A stretch of 25,000 bases of DNA from Mesostigma viride (Eukaryota > Streptophyta > Mesostigmatophyceae > Mesostigmatales > Mesostigmataceae): the NCBI GenBank assembly GCA_009746045.1, contig RPFO01001083.1:67501-92500 (forward strand). The letters run 5' to 3'. The translations under genes and the position numbers were made by a program. The notes below the pieces were generated by a model, which ran no database searches, was not told the origin of the DNA, and was given only the letters and a program-made list of their open reading frames with translations. Positions 1-10,575 of the stretch are shown here, in pieces. How positions within the stretch are numbered: the stretch's first letter is position 1; each line of letters opens with the position of its first letter.

Positions 1-130
1 GGCGGGCGGGCGGCGGGCGGGCGGGCGGGCGGGCAGGCGGGCGGGCGGGTGGGCGGGCGGGCGGCGGGCGGGCAGGCGGCGGGCGGGCGGGCGGGCGGGC
101 GGGCGCGGCGGGCGGGCGGGCAGGCAGGTT
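1..130. repeat. GGGC/GGC-rich simple repeat
   Basis: Near-perfect GGGC tetranucleotide repeat with occasional GGC and GGCA interruptions, running off the left edge of the window. No coding signal. Confidence 0.95.
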
Positions 131-144
131 GGTTGGTTGCTAGA

Positions 145-308
145 TAGGTAGGTAGGTAGGTAGGTAGGTAGGTAGGTAGGTAGGTAGGTAGGTAGGTAGG
201 TAGGTAGGTAGGTAGGTAGGTAGGTAGGTAGGTAGGTAGGTAGGTAGGTAGGTAGGTAGGTAGGTAGGTAGGTAGGTAGGGAAGGAAGGAGGAAGGAGGG
301 AAGGAAGG
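145..308. repeat. (GGTA)n microsatellite with purine tail
   Basis: A perfect GGTA tetranucleotide tract from 145 to 280 (about 34 units), then a GGAA/GGAG purine tract to 308. The three adjacent tracts at 1-308 look derived from one another by single-base changes. Confidence 0.95.
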
Positions 309-1045
309 CCGGAATATCAATTCTTCGCTAAGTTGTGGGAATGCCATCATCAGAGGGGTGCACAATCAAGTTGTCTGCCACTGACCAGTGCTGCCCAGAC
401 TCGATTACAATCGCCATTCGCGTCACAACAAGTGTGCACTATATGCGGAAACTGCCAAAGCTCTCACAACCCGAGATTTGTGCCCTATGTGTGAGCAGCC
501 TGCGTACTCTGCTACTTTTTCGACGCTGCCGAAATGTCAGAAGAATCACGCAGGCTATTTCTTGCAAGGTTAAGCAACACACACGCTTGCATGCGCACGC
601 GTACACACACACAAGCACGCACCACCCACGAAGCATAGACCCTTACATATGTGTTATCAAGTAACGTCGGTACCTATCGTACCATCGTGGACCTCAAATA
701 CATACCATCGATGCCTATATTACTGCTGGCAGTGCCCATCAGACAGCCCGGGGCAGCAACGCACGCGATGGACAACCACGACGTTCGTCACCTCGTAAAG
801 TGGAACCATCATTGAATAAGCAGGTGATGCAGCTTGATTCCCAAGAGTACCACCGGTGGCCAAAACCCCCATCATGGCGTTACTGAAGCCAGGTGCGTAT
901 CTTTCCCTGCAGGAACATGACTATCCCCGGTGGTAATTTCCGACCACGACACCCACAGACGCGTTAGCCTTTTCTACCTATGAGAGAAAGAAGATGTGCC
1001 ACGTGCCATGATGGGTGTCGGATGAGACCACGGGACTCCACTTAC
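309..1045. other. No gene recognised
   Basis: Mixed-composition DNA with short reading frames only. A small CA-rich patch lies near 597-621. If the exon proposed at 1046-1396 is real, its downstream exons should lie here on the minus strand, but I could not find a convincing acceptor plus coding continuation. Confidence 0.5.
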
Positions 1046-1396
1046 GTTGGCTCTGTCGCTGGGATCGTAGGACGTGTACGCGCTCAGTTCCAATCCACGG
1101 TCACGCGCCGCTTGATGGACGCTGGCACGAATTTGCCCATCCGTTGAGCTCGTGAGCATTCGAGAATGCGTCAACAAGGTGAATCGAGCCTCGCGTCGAT
1201 CGATGCACGGGCAGTAAAGCGTGGTGTTGTTACTTCCGCGCTGTGCCGCCGCGGCAGAAAGCCATCCTACGAGCGTAGCGGTAAGTAGAGCACAGAAGTA
1301 GTATGTGCGTAATATTACTAATATAATCGGAAGTCCTAATGCCATCCTGCTGCCTGCAATCATAGTACTTCTCCACAGCTGCCCCAATGCGTTCAT
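1046..1396 (-). CDS. Possible first exon, signal-anchored protein, family unknown
   Basis: Minus-strand reading frame from an ATG at 1396 to a consensus GTAAGT splice donor at 1045-1040, giving 117 complete codons (phase 0). Residues about 20-50 form a hydrophobic segment (GLPIILVILRTYYFCALL and on to WLSAAAAQ) that reads as a signal peptide or signal anchor. The downstream part contains FTLLTHSRM and later QAARDRGLELSAY, a pattern vaguely like the start of a periplasmic-binding-type domain; this resemblance is weak and is an inference. The frame stays open upstream to 1549 and past the donor to 974, so the start is uncertain. The donor and hydrophobic segment are the only direct support. It could be a chance frame. 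Confidence 0.35.
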
Positions 1397-1549
1397 ATAG
1401 GTTCCCTTTGTCCACTCAAGGCGGCACGACAGCGAATGTATGGTTGGGCTGCAGCTGAGGCAAGCCTGCCTTGGCTGGAAACCAATGGAGTCGCGCAGCT
1501 TGCCATGATTGTCGCATCGATATCGCAGGCGAAGAGGTACCGATGCCAT

Positions 1550-3036
1550 CGCAAATTCGCGTTGCCATACTTTCCCGCCGGCATATTTGCCTTATTTCGC
1601 ATCTTTCAGAGTATATGCTGAATTAGCTACACTGGATGATCATGGGCAACATGGTTATAGGGGGTGTGCCCAATGCCGACAACAGGTGCAGGCAATTATT
1701 GTGGTTGTACTTGTTGCGAACAGCGATGATGACGAGGTGGTATGCTTGACTCGCTTTCATGCACTTAAACATCCTAAAGTTTTAGTAAGTAAAACATCCT
1801 AAAGCTCGGCTTTACTTGTTTGATGGTCTTAGAGTGCGCCATCATGTGCTCGCAGACCTTCTATAAATCGTTAGGCATTCTAATTCGGTGGAAACCTTCG
1901 TTACGCTTCACGCGAGTACTTGCAGTGATGCCCTATTAAATGGAAGAAATAATAGATCGTATTTTAGCCAATGATAGCTCCCAACACCGGGTATGATTTC
2001 CAAAACCCCTCACAAGTCACAATCACTGGCCTTCATTGTTGTTGTTGATATTGTCTTGCCATGTCGCCATCGTTTTCGTTCGGAACTGGTTTACGTGCAT
2101 GATATTTTTTTCCCATTGCGATTATTACATGATTTACATCCTCCATGTGTACTGGTTGCCGTACACGGCGTGGGATCCAACTGACTGACTGACTGGTTGC
2201 CGTACTTGTCACGTGAAGATTCTCGCATCCACCGCGCAATTTCCCGCCAATTACTGGTATAAGCAAGACGTAAGTGCGTCACCAAGGCGTCACGTCTCTT
2301 TTTTTTTTTTTTCGGGGAAATGTGTATATATTTATTTCACATTAGCGCTATCAGTGCGTTGTATCATATCTGGTATTGTGGGGACCCTAGGGGAAGAGTT
2401 GTCCGACAGTCAACTGGCCTGGGTATGGCTACGCGCTAATATGCCGCTATATGCGATCTAGACTATCCGGAACGAGACGGTTTTCAAATGAGAGCCGCAC
2501 GAGTACACCAAAGCCGGCAGCCGTGGTGAGGCGGTTTATCTTCCTCCGGCCGGGAACTCAGCAATGCGTCGCGCTTGGCTACTGGCGCAAGAACAATACA
2601 AGGTGTGGGACCCTGGGACAGGCCTAACCCCTTAGCGCTTTTCCATGCTCTCCTGGGATGCAACAGGGTGTTTACTTGCATACTGATATTCCTCACGGTG
2701 ACCTTACGCGTGTCACTTGGCTCCCCTAGTCACATACTGCTCCTTTCTAAACCTTTCACCTATCACACTACACACAGTTGGTAACCAGCTGGTCGATACG
2801 TGGTACCTCTTAACCTAACGATATTCCTATTAGTTAATAAAAAATACCCACTTACCCTGACAAAAATGGGTATATTTATTATCCAATTCTAACCAGAGAG
2901 GTGATATGGGAAATGAGTATCAGCGTCACGTCTCAGTTTTGCAAGGCCGTCCATGCGCTCAGCAAGCAAGTTGAGTCGAGTTGAGTTGAGTTTATTCCGT
3001 CACTTACAACTCAACTAGCAAGGGGGAAATGACAAT
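1550..3036. other. No gene recognised
   Basis: About 1.5 kb with only short reading frames. Small items are a 13-base direct repeat (aaacatcctaaag) near 1767 and 1793, a poly-T run near 2300, and a 7-base inverted repeat AGTTGAG/CTCAACT just before the AAC tract. Nothing resembles a known family. Confidence 0.5.
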
Positions 3037-4296
<1,260 letters not shown>

Positions 4297-5282
4297 CAGC
4301 GCCATTATTACATCCTTAAAACCCTAAACTAAAACCTTGTCATGTCAAACACCACCGTTTCTGGAATGTTGCCAGCAGCGATCGGACACTTGACTATTTT
4401 GCGCCGCTAAATGTCAGGCGACGGGGGGATTGAGGCCAGTTCATCTTAAGAAAATGCCCTGTGGCAAGTTGCGAGTGACCATAGCCTTTCAGTTCTTCGT
4501 CATGCCGGGATGAAAGCATGGGCGATGATGCGTCGGGACTTGAGGACCTCGGTCTTGAGAGCCTAACCGGCCATCCTCAGCGAATCGCTTATCACTGAAA
4601 CGGACAACCAGCTGAGACCTTCCGCGGACAGCTTGGTGGATGGAGATTGAGCCTTAGTAGCATCGGTATTTCGGTTTGTGGACTATAACCACCGACGGAT
4701 TGCATGCCCGGCATTGCATATTCCCTGTCTAGCTAGGAGTCTGGACAGGTGGCTGACAGCATGCTTGGATCGAGGCCTGCCTTCTACTAGCTGGAGGATG
4801 CACTATCGACTACTGTGCCTTCGGTCTGCTGCTTTTGGCGAGCGGCCTGCTCGAGCAAACTTCACCAGTCCAGGGTGATCAACTTCCCGTCACGAACGGC
4901 ACGGCAACATGTGCGGGAGCTAGACGGCCCGGTGGACAGGCTGCCACGGCCGGGCCTCCGAGGCGCCAAGTTCCGGTTCCCATACTAATTGCAACCATTC
5001 CCAGTTCGCAGGTCCGCTTACTACAAAGGGATCCCACGAGCGTGTGGCCCCTTCCAAAAGGCAAGTTGGCATATTTTTCGGAGCTCCTCTTCTTGATCCC
5101 GCCAAACCTATGCATCACCTTCGTCCCTAAGTTTTCCCAAACCCACGGCGGACAACTTCCGTCATGCACGGACTCAGGGCCTCCGTCACGGGTGGCACGG
5201 CGCTCCGGGAATCGAGCGCCGCGCCACCGGGAGTCAAACAGTGCGATATATCGCACTCGGTTTCAAGACGTACTAATTGATT
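4297..5282. other. No gene recognised
   Basis: GC-rich DNA with overlapping open frames on both strands (4835-5350 plus, 4879-5256 minus). Neither has recognisable motifs, splice context or family resemblance, so I do not call a gene. Confidence 0.45.
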
Positions 5283-5308
5283 TATTAAGGGGTCCCGACC
5301 CCTTAATA
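5283..5308. repeat. Perfect 12-bp-arm hairpin
   Basis: Arms built on TTAAGGGGTC and GACCCCTTAA with a 2-base centre. The arm sequence recurs in the direct repeats at 5358-5399. Confidence 0.85.
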
Positions 5309-5357
5309 CATCAAGAGGGACCCCGTAAGGGGGAACCCCGAATTAATTAATTATTAA

Positions 5358-5399
5358 TTTTTAGTTAAGGGGTCCGCATTTTTAGTTAAGGGGTCCGCA
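5358..5399. repeat. Two 21-bp direct repeats
   Basis: Two tandem identical copies of a 21-base unit containing AGTTAAGGGGTCCGC, which shares TTAAGGGGTC with the hairpin 50 bases to the left. They lie immediately outside the LINE 3' end at 5408. Confidence 0.9.
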
Positions 5400-5407
5400 T
5401 TTATCTA

Positions 5408-5500
5408 CACGTGACTGCGTCACGTGAGCAGAAGTCCTCTGACAGTGCCGGATGGGAATGGGATGGAGTGGATGATGCTAGCTATCTAGTTCCTTGGCCC
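5408..5500 (-). mobile_element. LINE copy 1, 3' end (minus strand)
   Basis: Read on the minus strand, this segment aligns with the 3' end of the better-preserved LINE at 6990-7737. It has a stop codon at 5484-5482, then an AGATAGC-rich stretch, a CCATCC-rich stretch, GAGGACTT, and finally the 19-base palindromic end CACGTGACGCAGTCACGTG at 5426-5408. The tail beyond it differs from that of the other copy. This shows a second, older insertion of the same LINE family in opposite orientation. Whether the coding fragment at 6418-6595 belongs to the same insertion is not certain. Confidence 0.7.
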
Positions 5501-6417
5501 GCTGGCGGGCAGCCCGGCCGCCTGGCGCCTGTGGCGGGCGTACCTGCGCCGCCCACCCCGCCCACCGCTGTCAGGAGGACTACACGTACCCACCCCTGAC
5601 GGAACCCCAAGCCGACCCCGAACGAAGAGCTACCGCCGTTCACCGAGACCGAGCTCGAGCTGCGCACCGCCGCCAAGCAACTCCGCTTCTACGCTGCCGT
5701 AGGACCTAACCGGCTGACGACCAGGTCCCCGCTTCGGTGATTTAACTCACGGCGCTCACGGGGTTCCCGTGCTTAATTCGGATGTCTGCAATCGGATACT
5801 GCTTGCCGACACGCCGCCGTTTTCTGCATGAGTGGCAGCACAATTGGAACATATCCCCGAATTGGGAGTACATGTAGCGCATTATATCCCGGAGAGGGGG
5901 CATGCATATGGCTTTAATAATACATCCTGGGCTACGTCCTGCAAGGGTATATAGGGTGTAAACTACACCTGCTCTGCCGGGTGCATAAAGTGCACCTGCA
6001 CCACTTTTAATTTCCGTTGGGGATCGAGTCACGGAGCACCGAAGTGCTTTTAATCCGTGTATGTGCACAACAGCAAGAAAGGGCAGAGACCCCCTTTCTC
6101 CTTGATGCCTGAGGCATACCACAGCAGCAATCGGACGCGATATAGACGATCCGGCAAGTTCTGTGGGTGCAATAAGACCCATGGGAGCATATCATAACAA
6201 GGACCGTGGGCAAGTAATCTGAGCATAGCCATGCAGGACGTAGCATGGCTGTACAAGGGCCCTAAGCTATTCAGGCTATGGCTGGTTGTGTACTGTGCGT
6301 TAGCGGTGCACGTGCCCTAGGTATGGTGGCACGGCTAGGCAAACATTCTAGGCATGGCTGCCATGGCGGCAGTGATTCAGTACCAATGCTTCAAGCTAGG
6401 GCTATTCTAGCCGGCCC
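5501..6417. other. Degenerate region, probably LINE-derived, no intact gene
   Basis: Lies between the LINE 3' end and a LINE coding remnant. At 5601-5741 a plus-strand frame reads protein-like (ELPPFTETELELRTAAKQ, then LRFYAAVGPNRL) but is shifted relative to the open frame just upstream. A 146-codon minus-strand frame (5742-6182) has no recognisable motif. I cannot assign either. Confidence 0.4.
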
Positions 6418-6595
6418 GGCCGCTGCCGGGGCGTCCACATCTTGTGGTTGATCATCAGGTCCCCGCCCCTCCAGTACACCTATAGCTTGGGCTTCTGGGG
6501 GTCCTGCTTGTGGCGGAGATATTCAGGCCACAGGTCGCGTCGCTGCTGCTACTGAGCGCCGGGGGTCGGGTCGTCGTCCAGCGTCCAGGTGAGGT
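6418..6595 (-). pseudogene. LINE polyprotein remnant (minus strand)
   Basis: The minus-strand translation contains LDDDPTPGAQ, then RRDLWPEYLRHKQDPQKPKL, a stop, and VYWRGGDLMINHKMW. The block matches in order a second remnant on the minus strand at about 12850-13010 (LDDDLTLAQQQRRRELWPT, then YYSWRGAVIHVN). The shared order over diverged sequence is the evidence that this was protein-coding. In-frame stops show it is dead. Its 5' continuation is on the far side of the hAT element, starting at 10308, where minus-strand SRRKRLHDL leads straight into this frame once the hAT and one duplicated 8-mer are removed. The exact function of this domain is not recognised. Confidence 0.65.
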
Positions 6596-6603
6596 CGTGC
6601 AAC
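6596..6603. repeat. hAT-1 target site duplication, left
   Basis: CGTGCAAC directly before the element's terminal CCGTGTTGG. The same 8-mer follows the right terminus at 10300-10307. Confidence 0.9.
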
Positions 6604-6977
6604 CCGTGTTGGTCTGTACGGCAGTACGGGGTACTCGGTAAAACCCTTGCGTACTGTAAAAATACAGGTATTTTTGCGAGGGGTAAAAAATACGCAGTAT
6701 GGCATACGGGGTATTTTTGAAATTGTGGTAAAAAAGTACGGGGTATTATTGAGGCCAAGGCTTAAAGTACGGGGTATTCTGAGGATGTGTGGCCCTGCAG
6801 CCAACAAATGTTACTATGTACTATTATGCTCTCTGCTATTCATTAATGAGCATAATGGCAGTGACTTGCCACCTGCCACACTTAGATCGACATTGCAATA
6901 CATCCTTCAAGTACATTTGTATATTGTGGACATGCAAACTATTGACCATCTAACACCGGTCTCTTATATTACAATGC

Positions 6978-6989
6978 ATCATTGACAAC
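6978..6989. repeat. LINE-2 target site duplication, left
   Basis: ATCATTGACAAC, repeated exactly at 7738-7749 after the LINE's tail. The first two bases could instead belong to the A/T-rich tail on the right side, leaving at least 10 bp. Confidence 0.88.
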
Positions 6990-7614
6990 CCACCGCCGCT
7001 GGTGGAGCAACCCTGCCCTACCCCGGATCGTCAAGCGTGACCTCTTCAAGGTCGTCATTCTGACGATCCTGACCTACGGCGCCGAGACGTGGGCACTGAC
7101 ACAGGAGCTGGAGCAATGACTCGACGGCGCCGTCACCAAGATGCTGCGCAAGGCCCTTAACATCCCCTTTGGTTTGCACATTAGTAATGAGGATTTGTAC
7201 GCTGATTTGCCCTATGTTTCCCACATTATTAGGCACAGGCGCCTGGGCCTAGCCGGGCACCTGGCCCGCACAGATCAGGTAGATACATCAGATAGACTAG
7301 CTGGCACCAAGCCCGCCCAGCCTGGGCGATATGTCCTCACCTGGCGTGCCCCCGGCCGCGCGCGGCAGGGCCGCCACCCGTGGACTTTTCGTGATAGACT
7401 CGGCATGGACATGTGCTACACTAGACGTGACGGGCTCACACCCGGGCAGCCTCCTGGTTTGTCTGTAATATGGAGGCAGATGGTGCGCAAGGATAGATGG
7501 CAAGTAGTGATGAAGGAGACCACCCCCAAGCCTGTGGGGGCTCCGCGTGTGACCAAGTATGGCATTCATAGCGATTCGGGCCGCGGTGCCCACACCCCTG
7601 TAACTAGGACCTAG
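6990..7614 (+). pseudogene. LINE reverse transcriptase C-terminal region
   Basis: The frame reads VKRDLFKVVILTILTYGAET, then WALTQELEQ, stop, LDGAVTKMLRKALNI, and further on LPYVSHIIRHRRLGLAGHLA. This is the conserved stretch just after the polymerase domain in many APE-type LINE proteins (LYG-ETW, then a leucine-rich 'MLR' helix, then RRL-L-GH). One in-frame TGA at 7117-7119 separates the two halves. Translation ends at TAG 7612-7614. The polymerase motifs themselves are missing because the copy is 5'-truncated. Not functional. Confidence 0.88.
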
Positions 7615-7671
7615 ATAGCTTATGCCATCCATTCCATCCGGCATGTTCCCCTCCCACTGAGGACTTATGCT

Positions 7672-7690
7672 CACGTGACGCAGTCACGTG
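7672..7690. repeat. Palindromic LINE 3' end
   Basis: CACGTGACGCAGTCACGTG, with 8-base complementary arms and a 3-base centre. It occurs identically, in the other orientation, at 5408-5426 at the end of LINE copy 1. This could fold as a short hairpin at the 3' end of the LINE RNA, where a reverse transcriptase would begin. Confidence 0.85.
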
Positions 7691-7693
7691 TCT

Positions 7694-7739
7694 ATTAATT
7701 AATTAATTAATTAATTAATTAATTAATTAATTAATTAAT
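7694..7739. repeat. (TTAA)n tail of LINE copy 2
   Basis: About eleven units of an A/T-only tetranucleotide immediately 3' of the LINE palindrome; the simple-repeat tail of the insertion. Confidence 0.9.
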
Positions 7740-7749
7740 CATTGACAAC
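7738..7749. repeat. LINE-2 target site duplication, right
   Basis: Exact copy of 6978-6989. Confidence 0.88.
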
Positions 7750-7873
7750 ATAATACATGATTGAACATTGGTATAATGCACCCAGAGCTCTGGCAGCCTC
7801 GATGCAGAGGATATCATAGCACTATAGATGGCAGCTTCGCTGCACAATGACAACAAGTGCATGCCACGAACCC

Positions 7874-8478
7874 CTAAAAAATAAAATCATTGGCAATGAA
7901 CCCAGACTTGACCTTCACTGCTGCGGCAGGTCGACCATACTTTGCCACTGCCGCGATCATGTTCTTGTACGAGGCGCTGGCGGCGACGTGAAACGAAATG
8001 CCATTCTCGTAAAAGAAAGAGGCCTGGGCAAGGCGGACTTCCTGGAGCTGCGCATTGGAAAAGCACTGTGGAATCGTCTTCTGCACTGCCTTCAATGCCA
8101 GAGCCACAAGGGCCAGGACCCGGGGCAGCGGCAGGCAGAAGGGCCTTGGCAACGCGGGCACCGAGCACTGCCTTTTGCTCCTTCTTTTCCAACCGGGCTG
8201 CCTCAGCCGCCTGAAGCCTCCCGATCAGGCCTTCTACATTCCTAGACTGCTGGCAAAATGTGGCTCCCTTGTTGGGGATGTGGCCGAGATGGCCGACAGC
8301 GCGATCCTTGCTAAAGTTGCCAGGCCTGCCGAACTTGTAATCGCACAGCTTGCACGCCTGGTGGCCACCTCTGGCCGACTACCACGTCTTCCCCACTCAC
8401 GGTCTTTTCCACCTCGTCAATCAGGTGGAGGTATTGATGATACTCCTCTCCCCTTTTGACGACTGGAACTCTAGGCAT
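7874..8478 (-). pseudogene. hAT-1 BED-type transposase, N-terminal part
   Basis: Minus-strand coding from ATG at 8478 (MPRVPVVKRGEEYHQYL). After a 1-base shift near 8360 comes a BED-like zinc finger: CKLCDYKF, with HLGHIPNKGATFC about 20 residues later, giving the C-x2-C and H...C ligands. A charged, helical stretch follows (RLEKKEQKAVLGARVAKAL). After a second shift near 8050-8110 comes RLAQASFFYENGISFHVAAS, then ASYKNMIAAVAKYG, the conserved block that follows the BED finger in hAT proteins. The frame closes at 7874 without the catalytic core. It is homologous in order to the gene inside hAT-2. It is non-functional as it stands and would have supplied DNA binding to the element ends. Confidence 0.8.
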
Positions 8479-8672
8479 GGTCGCCTCTTTTAGGATTGCC
8501 TAGCGCACAATACATGAACCGTCACACCCGGCACCCTCTATTTGCATTAATTGCGTCTTCACTCTTCTGCGTCTTTCTGGAAGTGCACCCGTCCCTAAAC
8601 CTTATGATTCTGCCAGGCTGTCCCCATCCAGCTTGCGCGATCCAGCTTGCTTAGGTTGACGGATCCGGTGGG

Positions 8673-8680
8673 CTCGTCAC
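8673..8680. repeat. hAT-2 target site duplication, left
   Basis: CTCGTCAC, repeated at 9985-9992. It fits the nTnnnnAn preference reported for hAT insertion sites. Confidence 0.92.
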
Positions 8681-9984
8681 CCGGGTTGGTCAGTACGCCG
8701 TACGGAGCCGCAAAAATACGGGAAAACGTACACTGAAGGCCTCCGCCGTATATACGCGTACTTTACTTCAGAATACGCGGTTTGGACTTGGAATTTTTCG
8801 GGGGTACCAGCGGGCAGCGGGCACTGGCGCGGTGCCCAGGTTCTGGGCGCGGCGCGTTCACTGCACATTTGAGATTTTTACTACTAGAAGTAGATGCGTA
8901 CAGTTCTTTCCATAAAGCGCAAGCCTTGCAAAATCTTTGGCCGGTAGGAGACAGCTAGGACTAGGTACATAACGCATAATGCCAGCAAATGCCAGCTGTG
9001 CTACTGACGGTGTAATGCAATATAGCGACGACGAGGCCAGTGCGACTGTGCGATAGTGTGCAGCCATTTTCGATTTGCAGCCATGCCGAAGAAAGGGCCT
9101 GAATGGGATTTCGTTGTCGAGAAGAAATAAGCAGTCACAGATGCTGTTAGTAACACAACGCAGTATGTGTCGAGGATGTTCTGCTCATTTTGCAACAAGA
9201 ACTTCTCCTAGAAGGCGGGGCCAATCAGCGTATTCCGAGTCCGTGCACACTTTGCCGGAATCGCAGGGGAAGGGATGTTACCCTGCGACAAAATTCCACC
9301 GAATATCCGGAGCAGGTTTCTCAGGATTGCTAACAACAAGTTGCAGAAGTCAGACGCCAAGAAGCATCACAATTTGAACAGGGCAATATTGGCGGAGATG
9401 GGAGGGGCTGCGCCGGCTGCCTTGACGTCGTCGGTTCCCAGCAAAGGCCAGCTGAGCATCACCAAATGGCTGGTTCCCGTCGACGAACAAGGTGTCCAGC
9501 TGCTGGCTGCCGAATTTTTTATCGAGAACGGCATTGCCTTCAATGCGGCTGAGAGCGCCTCTTTCAAGCAGATGGTGGCCGGCATGATCCAGTACAGAGG
9601 AGGGCACGTCACCCCTCCTTCTCGGAAGTTGTGTCTTCTGTCCTCTCATGCATTATATAGTGGATGGCTTTCCTTACAATTAACTAATTATTTGATTCCT
9701 TACAGTTCCCGTTGCAGTCTGCTCCCCCCAGCATTTAACAAATCATAATCAGATAGGATTGCAGGGCATAAATTAATGGAAGATGTTAATAAATAAGCAT
9801 ATACACCAAATTTCAGTTGCAATAACTGCATGACCATCATCAAGGAGCGTGCTAATTGGGTGACTGACAATTGGACCACAAAAACTGTCGCGTATTTTAC
9901 CGCCGCGTATTTTACACCCCCCACGTATAATACGCGTATTTTAGGTCCGCGTATTATACCCCGTACCCGTATTTGCCAACCCGG
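8681..9984 (+). mobile_element. hAT DNA transposon 2 (nested)
   Basis: A 1,304-bp element with terminal inverted repeats starting CCGGGTTGG at both ends and similarity continuing inward to a shared ATACG/GTACG. An exact 8-bp direct repeat flanks it. Subterminal zones are packed with TACGCG-type motifs (left about 8740-8790; right about 9889-9975, several CGCGTATT copies), as is usual for hAT transposase binding zones. The termini resemble those of hAT-1 (CCGTGTTGG), so the two belong to related families. It contains a broken transposase N-terminus (9083-9748) and lies inside hAT-1. Confidence 0.93.
9083..9748 (+). pseudogene. hAT-2 BED-type transposase, N-terminal part
   Basis: One frame from ATG 9083 reads MPKKGPEWDFVVEKK, a stop (TAA 9128-9130), then FCSFCNKNFS, a second stop (TAG 9209-9211), FRVRAHFAGIAGEGMLPC, and on through IPPNIRSRFLRIANNKLQ. 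The C-x2-C pair and the H...C pair make a BED zinc finger. Further on, LLAAEFFIENGIAFNAAESA and SFKQMVAGMIQY followed by TPPSRK are the hAT block that leads towards the catalytic domain. Homology fades near 9640, where a GT...TTGATTCCTTACAG stretch could be an intron (acceptor near 9702). No DDE core is present, so the element is non-autonomous. Confidence 0.85.
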
Positions 9985-9992
9985 CTCGTCAC
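9985..9992. repeat. hAT-2 target site duplication, right
   Basis: Exact copy of 8673-8680. Confidence 0.92.
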
Positions 9993-10299
9993 TCTCCTAA
10001 CCTAACACTTTTCTCCCGCGCAATATATAATCCTGTCAAAGCATGTAAAAAGGCACACCGTCACGCGCGTACTAGCAAGCTAGTATAGCTATGCACTCGC
10101 TGCAATTTCAGCGATTTCAGCACCACCGACAGGTTCCTGGGCCTCTCCCCACCGCGTGACACGTCCGCGACCTCCAAAATCGGCTAAGTCCAAAGTGAAA
10201 AACATGCAGTGAAAATCGTACGGCGTACGCGGTCGAAAGCGTCAGTACCGTGGAATACGGCGTATTTTCATACCCAAGGTGCCGTACGAACCAACACGG

Positions 10300-10307
10300 C
10301 GTGCAAC
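10300..10307. repeat. hAT-1 target site duplication, right
   Basis: Exact copy of 6596-6603. Confidence 0.9.
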
Positions 10308-10575
10308 CTCTTGCGACGAGAAAGAATCATGCACCACTATGTATTCCAGCAGCTAGGTGCAGACATAGGGTGGAAGATCATCACGGCAAAACAATGGTGG
10401 GCTAGGACAATGATGCCGTCTCAGCAGAGATTAGCTCTCTGCATAGGCAAAGCTGGCTATCAATAAATTCTTAATGCATCATCCGTGGGGAGTCCCATCA
10501 TAGGCTCACAGTGCGCATAGGCTCATGGGCCACGTGTTAAGCTATAATAAGCCTGACTACCGTTAGTCTACACTA
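10308..10575 (-). pseudogene. Upstream continuation of the split LINE remnant
   Basis: The minus-strand frame just right of the hAT-1 duplication reads EYIVVHDSFSRRKRLHDL and runs across the junction into LDDDP at 6595. The copy at about 13020-13060 has EYMADKLLFLKRCKKLA in the same position. Beyond about 10370 similarity is too weak to follow, and stops are frequent. The left limit is certain (the hAT junction); the right limit is only where the next LINE copy begins. Confidence 0.5.

Larger units (their letters stand above)
6990..7737 (+). mobile_element. LINE copy 2, 5'-truncated insertion
   Basis: A complete insertion unit: 12-bp target duplication on each side, abrupt 5' truncation in coding sequence, stop codon at 7612-7614, a short 3' UTR, the palindromic end at 7672-7690, and a TTAA-type simple tail (7694-7737). 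These are standard marks of target-primed reverse transcription followed by 5' truncation. The host sequence is the hAT element, so this insertion is younger than the hAT. Confidence 0.9.
6604..10299 (-). mobile_element. hAT DNA transposon 1 (outer, interrupted)
   Basis: Terminal inverted repeats of about 22 bases begin CCGTGTTGG at both ends (left 6604, right reading inward from 10299), with GTACGGCA shared further in. The element is flanked by an exact 8-bp direct repeat, the duplication length typical of hAT elements. The left subterminal zone (about 6620-6780) carries four copies of TACGGGGTA; the right carries related TACGGCGTA motifs. Inside are a LINE insertion (6990-7737) and a second hAT (8681-9984), each with its own target duplication. 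Without them and their duplications the element would be about 1.62 kb. It carries a broken BED-type transposase N-terminus on the minus strand (7874-8478). It inserted into an older LINE coding remnant. Confidence 0.9.

Noticed and set aside
4835-5350. 171-codon plus-strand frame and its 125-codon minus-strand counterpart
   Set aside because: No motif, no splice or start context, and overlapping open frames on both strands in GC-rich DNA; the plus frame also runs through the hairpin.
5408-7690. Transposon with 33-bp inverted termini and a TCTA duplication
   Set aside because: The right terminus is the 3' end of a LINE insertion with its own 12-bp target duplication, and the left one aligns with the same LINE 3' UTR. 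The shared TCTA is short enough to be chance.
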